Shown here one piece after another: positions 1 to 7,671 of a stretch of 20,118 nt of DNA (within the stretch, counting starts at the first letter, position 1; each line of letters opens with the position of its first letter). The notes beneath the pieces are model-generated. The model was given only the letters and a program-made list of their open reading frames with translations. It did not search any database and was not told the DNA's origin. A program made the position numbers and the translations under genes. Source of the DNA: Acidobacteriota bacterium (GTDB lineage Bacteria; Acidobacteriota; Terriglobia; Terriglobales; Acidobacteriaceae); the NCBI GenBank assembly GCA_025353435.1, contig JANXQR010000266.1:1-20118 (forward strand), in the 5' to 3' direction.

Positions 1-138
1 CCGCCGATCCAGTTCTGACTTTTTCTGAACTGCCCCGGCTGTGCATGGCTGCCGCGCCCCCTTCGCCAGAAGAACCTCGTGGATTTCCCGATTGAGACGA
101 GGTGAGAGAGGAAATCCATCACCCATTCGCTTCAGTCC

Positions 139-338
139 AAAGGCACGCCCGGCCTCAGTAAGCTCCACTCTTTGGGTATCCCGATCGAAGAGCCGTCCCC
201 AATCCGATCCTCAATCTCTTGAATTTGCTTGGTGAGCGCCGGTTGAGAAATCCGCAGCCGAAAGACTGCACGGGAGATATTCAACTCCTCCGCGACGACA
301 ACTGCTGCTCGAAAAAGCCGAAGATCGATCTCGATCAT
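139..338 (-). pseudogene. LysR-family regulator, N-terminal remnant with frameshift
   Basis: Reading leftward from an ATG at 338, the first 50 or so residues are a typical LysR winged-helix DNA-binding domain: DLRLFRAAVVVAEELNISRA, then ISQPALTKQIQEIEDRIG. Near 193-200 the frame breaks. The family continuation RLFDRDTQRVELTEAGRAF is found in a neighbouring frame down to about 139, which fits loss of one base. After that the similarity stops and no effector-binding domain follows before the window edge. LysR proteins are usually about 300 residues, so only the HTH part survives here. LysR genes often sit divergent from the gene they control, and a possible dehydrogenase remnant lies on the plus strand at 400-531. 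I am confident of the family and of the frameshift. Whether the window cuts off further fragments cannot be seen. Confidence 0.72.
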
Positions 339-399
339 TGGGATGCGGAAAGCAACGCAGCTGTCAGAGCAGCGCGGCCTGCAAAGGGGAAGCGAATGG

Positions 400-531
400 T
401 TTTCACGGGATTGGTTTCCTTTGGAGGATTACCAGGATGCCGTCAAAATAACTAGCACAGGGCGGGCAAATTCCATTCTAAAAGTGATCGATTTCTTCAA
501 TTTTCTGGACATGTTAATCAGTTTGCTGTAA
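400..531 (+). pseudogene. Possible zinc-type alcohol dehydrogenase C-terminal remnant
   Basis: A short plus-strand frame contains WFPLEDYQDAVKITSTGRA followed by NSILKVIDF. This resembles the end of medium-chain zinc alcohol dehydrogenases, where a FPLE-xx-xxA helix is followed by a G(R/K)A-x-KVV strand at the C-terminus. Nothing upstream in the frame supplies the catalytic or Rossmann domains, and the LysR remnant begins only 60 bp away on the other strand. If real, it is therefore a leftover tail. It is short and the match is from memory, so the assignment is tentative. The remaining sequence up to about 690 shows no other gene. Confidence 0.3.
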
Positions 532-692
532 TTTTCTCCATAACGGCGGGAAAGAAAGTTCAAATCTCCAAAAGTGCCGTACTAAGCGTTTTAACCTGCG
601 GATGCTTTCCATTGACCCTGCCTCCGCACGGTAAAGAGCCTAAGTCGAGCACCGCTCGGCTAACCAACTGCGCCAATTTTTGTGAGGTCTCA

Positions 693-3600
693 ATGAGAAA
701 AGGAATATTCGGGATTATCGTGGGCTGCGCGATCGGCCTGCTTGCATGTGTACCCGTCATCCATGGCCAGACTGTCACTGGCAACATCACGGGAGAAGTG
801 ACCGATCAGAGCGGTGCGGTTGTTACTGGCGCGCAAGTGCTGGCGCATAACGTCGAAACGGGAGTGGATAGCCCGGGCACGACAGATTCCGCAGGCGCTT
901 ACACCATCCGGTTCCTGGCGCCCGGGCATTACACCGTCACAGTTCAAGCTAAGGGCTTCAAAACAGCCCAGGTGCCTGAGTTCACTCTGGAAGTGCTTCA
1001 GACCGCCAAGTTCAATGTGGCACTCACCGTCGGTGGTGAGTCGGCCTCAGTCGAGATATCCGCGGCCGAGGCTCCCATCCTGGACACGACCGATTACACC
1101 CTGGGCAGCACGTTTACAGAGAACACCATCTCCAACTTCCCACTGAACGGGTTAGACTTCAGCGCTCTCACTCTCTACGTGCCGGGTGCGACGAGCACCT
1201 ACGGAAATACAGGTACAACTCAGATCGAGCGCGACACCTATTACAGCGATTCCGTGAACATGAACGGGAACCGCGCACAGGCCAATAACTACACGCTTGA
1301 AGGGATCGACATGAACGAGACCTTCAACAACGAGATTGCGTACAGCCCCGCCCCGGCAGCGCTCGGCGAAGTGAAGGTGCTCACTGCAAACACACCGGCC
1401 GAGTTTGGCAACGTGAATGGCGCAGGCGTGGTGAGTGTACTCAAGAGCGGCACCAACCACTTTCACGGATCAGCGTATGCCTATGTGCAGGACTACCGGT
1501 TGAATGCGAACAGCTGGCAGAACGATAACCATGCTGGAACAGACGCGGACCCGATCATCCCCATCAATCCGTTTTCACAGGATCAGTTCGGCGGAACATT
1601 CGGCGGTCCGATTCTGCATAACAAGCTCTTCGTATTCGTGGATTACCTGGGTTCGCGGTATCACAAAGGCGGAATTGGCACCGTGAGTGTATTGACCGCA
1701 AAGATGCGTACCGGCGACTTTTCAGAACTGTTGTCGGGCAGCTCGCCGATTCAGATCTATGACACGCTGAACAACAACGCACCCTATGCGAACAACCAAG
1801 GGGTTCCGATTCTCAACCCCGTCGCACAGTTCCTGATTGCGAACTCCAAACTGTATCCACTGCCAAATGCGACGCCGACCGATGGCATTGCGGCAAATAA
1901 CTACCAGGCTCATACGAGGAATTTCAAGGCAAACAACCAGGGTGACATCAAAATCGACTACAGCATGAGCTCGCGCGACAAGTTCAGCGGATTCTATGCG
2001 ATGTCAACGGCATATGACGGAAGCACGCCGGTACTGCCCATCAGCTTCAACGGTCCGAATCTCTATCCCACCAAGCTGACCGGCGCAAACTGGGTGCATA
2101 CCTTCTCGCCATCGCTGGTGAACTCGGCGCGCATCGGCTTTACGCGGACGGTTTGGGCGACGAACTTCTCGGTCGATTCGACGGGACAGTTTGGCAACGC
2201 TGGTAATACTAAGGTGGGAATAACCTTTCCCAACCAAACGCTGCCGGGTTACACATACCAGAACATCAGTGGAGGCATCTTTGCCGGAGGCAATCCCGTC
2301 CAGGGAGGCGGATTGATCGACAATACCTACAGCTACATTGACTCGCTGAGCTGGCAGAAGGGCCGTCACTACTTCACCTTCGGCACGTCGTGGTTGCGGT
2401 ACCAGAACAACTATCCAACCGCGAACAACTCAGGGTATCTGGGTTCGCTGAGTTACAACGGCAACTATACGATGGACTCGAACACGCAGACCGGCGGTTA
2501 CGGCGGGGCGGACTTCCTGCTTGGCCGCGTCAGCGGTGTCTCCGCTACGCTGGCCAGCGTGAATGTGGGCCAGAGGCAATGGCGCGTCGGCACGTACTTT
2601 AATGATGATTTCAAGCTGATGTCGAACTTGACCATCAGCTACGGCTTCCGCTACGAGTTGGACCAGCCGTGGGTAGAACAGAACAATAAGACCGGCAATA
2701 TCGACGAAGCGACCGGTCAGCTGATCTACGCGCACAAAGTTCCCGCGGGAGCACCCGCAGGGGCCGGGATCTGCAAGAATCGCGGCTGCTACAACTGGAG
2801 CTTTCACCAAATTATGCCGCGTTTCGGTTTTGCGTACCAGCCCAACAGCCGATTTGTTGTGCGCGCTGGTTACAGCGCCACCAGCTTCTTCGAGGGCAAC
2901 TCCTCTAACCAGCGCCTGACATCTATGACGCCGTTCATCCAGGCGATCAACTTCAATCTCACGCAACCTTCCGGCACCAACGTTCCCACGCCGCTCACCA
3001 CGCAGGATGCCTTCAATCAGACGGCTACGAGCGGCGGCACGTACAACGTGTATCCGCAGAACATGCAGCCGGCTTACATTCACAACTACAACCTCACGCT
3101 GGAGTATGCCCTCACACACTTGCTCTCTCTGCAGGTTGGTTACGTTGGTGAGAGCGGCCAGCATATTGAGGACTACGGCAATCTGAACCAGTGGAAGACA
3201 CCGGGCGACCCGACTTCCGCGCCCTTCTATAACAACCAGTACATTGGCTGCCAGACGGCCGCGGCCACGCAGATCTGCTCGAACGGCCTGCTGGTAACTG
3301 AATCCCGCGCCATGATGAATTACAACGGGCTGCAGGCGGTTCTGCGGCAGCGGGTGTCAAACACAGGGCTTGAGTACACGCTGAACTACACGTATTCGAA
3401 GTCAATGACAAATGCCGTCGGCAACTACGGGCTGAATGTCTCCGGCTACAATGCTGACCCGGGCTTCTCCAATTACTACGACAGCCACGCGGACTACGGT
3501 CCGGCAGGTTCAGACATCAAGCACAACATCTCGGGCACCGCGGTTTATGCGCTCCCATTCGGACACGGAAAAAGATATCTTGCCAACTCTGGCCGCGTGT

Positions 3601-4109
3601 TGGATGAGACCCTTGGCGGTTGGAAACTGACGGCGGCGGGCGTGTCTTACTCCGGTTTCCCAGGCACGGTCACTACGAACGTAAGCAGCAACGTGCAAAG
3701 CTATGGCCAGGAGCGCGCAAACCTGGTTCGTCCGCTTCACATTCACCATCGCACCATCAACCAATGGTTTGGCGATGATCCTTCGGCTCAACCGTTCCTG
3801 GCGAACGGATCTCCAAACCCACAATCAGCGTTTCAGGATCCGGCGCAGGGCACCTTCGGCACCTCGACCAACGGCTCAATTCGCGGGCCAGGATTTCATG
3901 ACGTTGATATGTCGATCATCAAGGATTTCCGGATATTTGGTGAGCACTTTGTCGGCTTCCAATTCGATGCCTTCAATGCTTTCAACATAGTCAGCTACGG
4001 AAATCCGGGAACAAACATCGATAGCTCCAACTGGGGACAGATTGCGCAACAGAACTCGATTCGCTCCGTAGAGCGTCATTTGCAATTCTCACTGAAGTAC
4101 AGCTTCTAA
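693..4109 (+). CDS. TonB-dependent receptor, Oar-like, with N-terminal carboxypeptidase regulatory-like domain
   Basis: This is a predicted outer-membrane transporter of 1138 residues that would take up a large substrate using TonB energy. I chose the ATG at 693 because it opens a clean signal peptide (MRKGIFGIIVGCAIGLLACV, cleavage probably before the Gln at residue 26) and has GAGG about 8 nt upstream; the longer frame from 612 would bury the signal. Residues about 27-115 form a carboxypeptidase regulatory-like beta-sandwich (GNITGEVTDQSGAVVTGAQV, then GAYTIRFLAPGHYTVTVQAK). A plug-like region follows (NGLDFSALTLYVPGA; later VNGAGVVSVLKSGTNHFHGS), then a long Asn/Tyr/Gly-rich beta-barrel. 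The last residue is Phe (SLKYSF), the usual outer-membrane insertion signal. This architecture is expanded in Acidobacteriota, where many copies are linked to plant or microbial polysaccharide use. The substrate cannot be read from sequence; the neighbouring DeoR regulator suggests a sugar. Confidence 0.93.
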   Translation: MRKGIFGIIVGCAIGLLACVPVIHGQTVTGNITGEVTDQSGAVVTGAQVLAHNVETGVDSPGTTDSAGAYTIRFLAPGHYTVTVQAKGFKTAQVPEFTLEVLQTAKFNVALTVGGESASVEISAAEAPILDTTDYTLGSTFTENTISNFPLNGLDFSALTLYVPGATSTYGNTGTTQIERDTYYSDSVNMNGNRAQANNYTLEGIDMNETFNNEIAYSPAPAALGEVKVLTANTPAEFGNVNGAGVVSVLKSGTNHFHGSAYAYVQDYRLNANSWQNDNHAGTDADPIIPINPFSQDQFGGTFGGPILHNKLFVFVDYLGSRYHKGGIGTVSVLTAKMRTGDFSELLSGSSPIQIYDTLNNNAPYANNQGVPILNPVAQFLIANSKLYPLPNATPTDGIAANNYQAHTRNFKANNQGDIKIDYSMSSRDKFSGFYAMSTAYDGSTPVLPISFNGPNLYPTKLTGANWVHTFSPSLVNSARIGFTRTVWATNFSVDSTGQFGNAGNTKVGITFPNQTLPGYTYQNISGGIFAGGNPVQGGGLIDNTYSYIDSLSWQKGRHYFTFGTSWLRYQNNYPTANNSGYLGSLSYNGNYTMDSNTQTGGYGGADFLLGRVSGVSATLASVNVGQRQWRVGTYFNDDFKLMSNLTISYGFRYELDQPWVEQNNKTGNIDEATGQLIYAHKVPAGAPAGAGICKNRGCYNWSFHQIMPRFGFAYQPNSRFVVRAGYSATSFFEGNSSNQRLTSMTPFIQAINFNLTQPSGTNVPTPLTTQDAFNQTATSGGTYNVYPQNMQPAYIHNYNLTLEYALTHLLSLQVGYVGESGQHIEDYGNLNQWKTPGDPTSAPFYNNQYIGCQTAAATQICSNGLLVTESRAMMNYNGLQAVLRQRVSNTGLEYTLNYTYSKSMTNAVGNYGLNVSGYNADPGFSNYYDSHADYGPAGSDIKHNISGTAVYALPFGHGKRYLANSGRVLDETLGGWKLTAAGVSYSGFPGTVTTNVSSNVQSYGQERANLVRPLHIHHRTINQWFGDDPSAQPFLANGSPNPQSAFQDPAQGTFGTSTNGSIRGPGFHDVDMSIIKDFRIFGEHFVGFQFDAFNAFNIVSYGNPGTNIDSSNWGQIAQQNSIRSVERHLQFSLKYSF

Positions 4110-4115
4110 ACCTTG

Positions 4116-4150
4116 AGGCTGCCGCGGGCACTAGCGGCAGCCTGTTTTAT
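4116..4150 (+). terminator. Rho-independent terminator after the TonB-dependent receptor
   Basis: A perfect 10 bp stem (AGGCTGCCGC at 4116-4125 with GCGGCAGCCT at 4134-4143) and an 8-nt loop are followed by GTTTTAT. It starts six bases after the receptor stop codon. It should separate receptor transcription from cutC, and it argues against the longer cutC frame that begins at 4113 inside the hairpin. Confidence 0.85.
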
Positions 4151-4232
4151 GGCGGATGTACCTCTGCAGACTCTTGAAGAGCCGTCTGTTCGGAAAACCC
4201 AACTCCGGCATAGGAAAATAGGCACAAACATC

Positions 4233-4994
4233 ATGGACCTGGAAATTTGTGTCGATTCGATTGAATCGGCCATCGCTGCGGCGGGAGGCGGCGCGAAGAG
4301 AATCGAGTTGTGCAGCGCTCTGAGTGAAGGCGGCATCACGCCGAGCATTGGTTTGATTGCCGCTGTTCGCGCTGCGATCGAAATTGAAATGTTCGTGATC
4401 ATTCGGCCCCGTGGAGGAAACTTCGTTTACACGGAGCAGGAACTGAACGTGATGATGCAGGATATTGCTGAAGCCAAGGCGCGCAAGGTCGACGGCGTCG
4501 TGATGGGCGTGCTTACTGAAGCGGGCTGCGTAGACATCACCAGAGTGCGCAAGTTGATTGACTCAGCCCGACCGCTGCAGGTGACCTTCCACCGCGCATT
4601 CGATATCTGCAAGGACCTCGATCGCGCTCTGGAGGACGTAATCGCCAGCGGAGCGGATCGCATCCTTACCTCGGGCGGCAAGGCTGATGCTACGCGCGGG
4701 GCGGCAAAGATTGCGCAGTTGCAAAAGAAGGCCGGCGATCGTATCCGCATCATGGCTGGCGGTGGCATCCGTCTCTCCAACGTGCGCTCGCTGGCACTGA
4801 AAACCGGCGTTCACGAGGTGCATACATCGCTGAGTAGCGATGTTGTCGCCAAGCCTTCTAACGGCGGTGCCGAATTTGGCTTGCCCCCAACCGGCCACAG
4901 ACTTTTCCGCGTGCTGAAGCAAGACGTACAGGCTTTCAAGTCCGCACTCGACTCCGTGACGATAGAATCTGGGTCGGGTACACCCAAACAATAG
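4233..4994 (+). CDS. cutC: CutC family protein (TIM-barrel, 'copper homeostasis protein')
   Basis: The 253-residue product matches the usual CutC length of about 250. It opens with LEICVDSIESAIAAAGGGAK and IELCSALSEGGITPSIG, and carries the family blocks VIIRPRGGNF (residues 55-64), QVTFHRAFD (116-124) and DRILTSGG (142-149), consistent with the CutC TIM barrel. I chose the ATG at 4233 because similarity starts there; the upstream frame runs into the receptor terminator. CutC was named for copper sensitivity in E. coli, but its biochemical role remains unsettled and no metal-site motif stands out here. The gene lies between a TonB receptor and a DeoR-type sugar-phosphate-sensing regulator, 42 nt before the latter. 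That placement hints at carbohydrate metabolism rather than copper handling; this is inference from context. The protein appears complete and cytoplasmic. Confidence 0.9.
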   Translation: MDLEICVDSIESAIAAAGGGAKRIELCSALSEGGITPSIGLIAAVRAAIEIEMFVIIRPRGGNFVYTEQELNVMMQDIAEAKARKVDGVVMGVLTEAGCVDITRVRKLIDSARPLQVTFHRAFDICKDLDRALEDVIASGADRILTSGGKADATRGAAKIAQLQKKAGDRIRIMAGGGIRLSNVRSLALKTGVHEVHTSLSSDVVAKPSNGGAEFGLPPTGHRLFRVLKQDVQAFKSALDSVTIESGSGTPKQ

Positions 4995-5014
4995 GCCCAG
5001 TTTGGCCGCTTTTT
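4984..5014 (+). terminator. Weak candidate terminator after cutC
   Basis: CCAAAC (4984-4989) can pair with GTTTGG (5000-5005) across the cutC stop codon. The sequence CCGCTTTTTC follows and ends in five T residues. An alternative GGCC/GGCC pairing overlaps it. The stem is only 6 bp and the T run starts 4 nt after it, so termination may be partial and could let some transcription continue into the DeoR gene. Confidence 0.3.
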
Positions 5015-5036
5015 CAAATCTGGCGCGTCTACATTT

Positions 5037-5828
5037 ATGTCCTCCAAGACGGATAAACGAGCGAAGGAGATTCTGCGGCTTCTGCTGAACCACGGCAGGG
5101 CGTCAGTCGACGACCTGACGTCTGCGCTGGGAACGTCGCCCGCCAGCATTCGCCGAGATCTGATTCGTCTGGAAAGCAATGGGCTGGTGACGCGCACGCA
5201 CGGCGGCGCCATGCTGTCAGCAAACGGCAGTCCCGTCTACGAACCGTTTCGTTTTGACGCTTCGTTCCAGATACGCGAAGACCGATTCGCCTCGGAGAAA
5301 CAGCGCATTGCCAAGGCAGCGGCAGCGCTGATCCAGGAAAACGAGACAATCGGCTTCGCCGCTGGAACGACGACTACGCTGGTGGCGCGGCAACTACTGC
5401 ATCGCCGCAACATCCACGTCATTACCAATGCCGTGAATATCGGGATGGAACTCAGCTCAAGCGCGCGTCTTGAAACGATGATTACCGGTGGCAATCTGCG
5501 CTGGGTCGGATCGTTTTCGCTGGTTGGGCCGGCGGCTATTGAGGCGCTCGCAGTAGTGGTGATGGATCGGCTTTTTTTGAGCGCCACCGGGGTGGATGTC
5601 GGCCACGGCGCAACGCTCATTCAGCCAGACGAAGCTGCCGTTTTTCGCGCCATGGCGCGGCAGGCACGCCAAATCATCGTGGTCGCCGACTCAAGCAAGG
5701 TGGGCCGCATTAGCCCCGCAGTGGTGTGCCCTGCTAACGAGATCGACCTGTTGATTACCGACAATGGAATTTCGGATGAAGCTGCCGCAGCTTTCGCGAA
5801 AGCCAACGTGAAGATTCTCGTAGTCTGA
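5037..5828 (+). CDS. DeoR/GlpR-family transcriptional regulator
   Basis: This is a full-length DeoR-type repressor of 263 residues. Residues 7-60 are the DeoR winged HTH, with the recognition helix in SPASIRRDLIRLESNGLVTR followed by the family hallmark THGGAML. Residues about 75-240 are the DeoR C-terminal sugar-phosphate sensor, related to ribose-5-phosphate isomerase: ENETIGFAAGTTTTLVARQL, VITNAVNIGMEL, MITGGNLRWVGSF, DRLFLSATGVD and VVADSSKVGR are all in order. Such proteins usually repress a sugar or amino-sugar operon and release DNA when a phosphorylated sugar binds. No good Shine-Dalgarno sequence is visible before the ATG at 5037, and the gene may be read by coupling or through-transcription from cutC. 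Likely targets are the adjacent receptor and cutC, but no operator was identified. Confidence 0.92.
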   Translation: MSSKTDKRAKEILRLLLNHGRASVDDLTSALGTSPASIRRDLIRLESNGLVTRTHGGAMLSANGSPVYEPFRFDASFQIREDRFASEKQRIAKAAAALIQENETIGFAAGTTTTLVARQLLHRRNIHVITNAVNIGMELSSSARLETMITGGNLRWVGSFSLVGPAAIEALAVVVMDRLFLSATGVDVGHGATLIQPDEAAVFRAMARQARQIIVVADSSKVGRISPAVVCPANEIDLLITDNGISDEAAAAFAKANVKILVV

Positions 5829-5853
5829 CAGCGCGCACGGCGTCCCCAGCTTT

Positions 5854-6903
5854 TTGTCCCCTGCATTGCTCAGCGTCAGCACCGCTTCGGTGGGCGAGAA
5901 ACAGTGTGTCTTCGAGCGGCGCCAGGATACGATTCTCGGCACGAAGCAGCCCGAACTGCTTCGCGGTCGGGCGCTTACTTTCAACGACCTTTGCGATGAT
6001 GCGATCAAGCACAGTGAAGCAGAGAACAGCGAGAAACAAACCTACGAACTCCGTTTGCGCATCGAGCAGCTTCGGCCCGTGTTTCGGTTGCGCTCGGCCG
6101 ATTCCATCCGCAAGAACGAAGTCGTGGAGTGGCTAACGGAGCAGGCTGAGGAGCGCGAGTGGGCGGCCACGACCCGGAACCGCTGGCAGGCGACCTTTTC
6201 GCTGATTTTCCGGGTCGGAATGGATAACGAGAAGATCGAGCGGAACCCGGCGGCCCGCATCCGCAAGAAGGCGGAGGGGGGCGGACGGGTCAGGTTCCTG
6301 CCCAATGCTGAGGAGGAGCGTCTCCGCGCCGCCATGGAACGTCGCTTCAAGGAGTTCCTGCCCCATTTCATGCTCTCGATTCATACCGGGATGCGCATGA
6401 GCGAGCAATATGGGCTCAGGTGGAAGCAGGTGGACTTCGAGCGCCAGCAGGTTCACCTACTCCGGACCAAGAACGGCGATCCCCGCACCATTCCCCTGAA
6501 CTCCATCGCCTTGGCTGCTCTCATAGAGTTACAGGCAGGGCAGCCCGAGCCGGGAACGGAGCTGGTGTTTCCTTCGTTACGCACGGGCGACGCCCTACAG
6601 GGATCGCGCGGATGGTTCTCGACAGCGCTCGATGAAGCGAAGGTGCTTGATTACACGTGGCATTGCAACCGCCATACGTTTGCCAGTAGACTTGCTAAGG
6701 CCGGAGTGGATCTGCGAACGGTTGCAGAACTGCTTGGGCATAGGACGCTTCAGATGGTCATGCGCTACTCACATCTCGCTCCCGAACACCAGGCATCGGC
6801 GGTAGATCGGCTGGTTCCCGCCCAGGGACGAGTTGTGACTAAATCGGCGACTGGCAAATCCGCAGCGAAAAAGCCTAAACAAACCCAAACATTAACTCAT
6901 TGA
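5854..6903 (+). CDS. Tyrosine recombinase/phage-type integrase, probably 5'-truncated
   Basis: The C-terminal catalytic domain is complete. From the TTG at 5854 the catalytic set is R181 in HTGMRMSEQY, K206 in LLRTKNGDPR, H270 and R273 in TWHCNRHTFAS, H296 in ELLGHRTL and the nucleophile Y305 in MVMRYSHLAP. Residues about 41-140 form a SAM-like core-binding domain (TFNDLCDDAIKHSEA to NPAARIRKKAE). Related soil-bacterial integrases have an extra arm-binding N-terminus before the LPE-xxLRGR-like stretch; here that part is missing. The frame is open back to a stop at 5821, and there is no in-frame ATG before residue 124 and no ribosome-binding site near the TTG. The C-terminus ends in a Lys-rich tail (GKSAAKKPKQTQ). 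The gene begins 26 nt after the DeoR stop and ends 20 nt before a tRNA-Ser gene. It is either translated from TTG/GTG or a 5'-truncated relic. Confidence 0.8.
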   Translation: MSPALLSVSTASVGEKQCVFERRQDTILGTKQPELLRGRALTFNDLCDDAIKHSEAENSEKQTYELRLRIEQLRPVFRLRSADSIRKNEVVEWLTEQAEEREWAATTRNRWQATFSLIFRVGMDNEKIERNPAARIRKKAEGGGRVRFLPNAEEERLRAAMERRFKEFLPHFMLSIHTGMRMSEQYGLRWKQVDFERQQVHLLRTKNGDPRTIPLNSIALAALIELQAGQPEPGTELVFPSLRTGDALQGSRGWFSTALDEAKVLDYTWHCNRHTFASRLAKAGVDLRTVAELLGHRTLQMVMRYSHLAPEHQASAVDRLVPAQGRVVTKSATGKSAAKKPKQTQTLTH

Positions 6904-6917
6904 AATTAAATGAGTTA
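6893..6917. repeat. 9-7-9 bp inverted repeat at the integrase stop / tRNA-Ser border (candidate att core)
   Basis: TAACTCATT (6893-6901) and AATGAGTTA (6909-6917) are perfect inverted copies around a 7-nt centre, GAAATTA. The repeat spans the integrase stop codon and ends 6 nt before the tRNA. It could be a short hairpin, but the half-site and spacer lengths equal those of tyrosine-recombinase crossover cores. Function is unproven. Confidence 0.45.
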
Positions 6918-6923
6918 TAGTGC

Positions 6924-7015
6924 GGAGAGGTGGCAGAGCCCGGTTGAATGCACCTGACTCGAAATCAGACATAGTCGCAAGGCTATCGGGGGTTCGAATC
7001 CCTCCCTCTCCGCCA
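6924..7015 (+). tRNA. tRNA-Ser (anticodon CGA), CCA encoded
   Basis: This is a class II tRNA. The acceptor stem is GGAGAGG (6924-6930) paired with CCTCTCC (7005-7011), followed by discriminator G and an encoded CCA (7013-7015). The anticodon stem CTGA/TCAG closes the 7-nt loop CTCGAAA, with anticodon CGA at 6960-6962, which reads UCG serine codons. A long variable arm (ATAG/CTAT) follows, then a T arm with GGTTCGAATCC. All arms fold. The preceding integrase ends only 20 nt upstream, leaving no room for a normal tRNA promoter between them, so transcription must start within or before the integrase gene. Confidence 0.95.
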
Positions 7016-7671
7016 TACGATTCTTAACCCGCTTAAAGAATCAATGTCTTAGTCAATCAAGCCACACAGAATCATTAGCTTAGACGAGATTCGCATAGTG
7101 CCATATCTGTTTATATTGTCCGCCCTATACCGCACAATTACACCCATTTTGTCGTACCATGGCAGATTCTTGACTGCACCCAAGAAATAGCCGGGCTCTG
7201 GAAGAGTTTCTACCCCCTTAACCTTTCCTGGGCGACCCCCTAATAAACTCGACGCAAGAATATCGACATTCCGGTGGGGGTACCTAATCCCGCGGCGTGG
7301 CCTTGACGTCCCAACCTTGAGCACATTCACCGCGAAGCGATACGCCGCGAAAATATTCTCCGTGCATTCGTCACTGATTCGCTTCCACCCGTGTAGATCC
7401 CTGCGGGGAGTAAGCAGTTCCCGAGAAGGAGCGCCACACGATGAACCTTTGCACATTGTCCGCATGGGCATCGAGGTTTTCAAGACTGATGGCGGTTTTA
7501 TTGAGGTAGTAGGCCCCGGGCATGTTCCGCATCACCAGATCAACCGGCGGAGTGACATGTGGCGAGCAATTGGAGCTTGATTGCCCCGCAATACGAAACT
7601 CGGCTACAACCTCGGCCTTGTGTCGTGCACCTAACGATCCATCGATCTCATTCGCAATCAACCGGGGGGTG
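7016..7671. other. Gene-poor interval between tRNA-Ser and treY
   Basis: No supported gene lies here. A small hairpin directly follows the tRNA (GATTCTT at 7019-7025 with AAGAATC at 7036-7042), without a T run. Two minus-strand frames (7049-7483 and 7371-7661) overlap each other in different frames, show no family motif and have no clear ribosome-binding site, so I do not call them. The interval probably holds the treY promoter and, if the region is an island, eroded border sequence. Confidence 0.5.

Noticed and set aside
612..692. Upstream ATG at 612 for the TonB receptor
   Set aside because: The extra 27 residues are not conserved-looking and would place the signal peptide internally; ATG 693 has a ribosome-binding site and a clean signal sequence.
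2430..3164. 244-residue minus-strand frame inside the TonB receptor gene
   Set aside because: It is a shadow of a long, well-recognised coding sequence on the other strand, with no family motif and no ribosome-binding site.
6892..6920. Possible tRNA promoter (TTAACT, 17 nt, TTATAG)
   Set aside because: Its transcription start would fall inside the tRNA acceptor stem, so it cannot make a full tRNA precursor; the -35 part is also within the inverted repeat.
7049..7483. 144-residue minus-strand frame between tRNA-Ser and treY
   Set aside because: No recognisable domain, no clear start signal, and it overlaps another equally unsupported frame on the same strand; kept only as part of a gene-poor interval.
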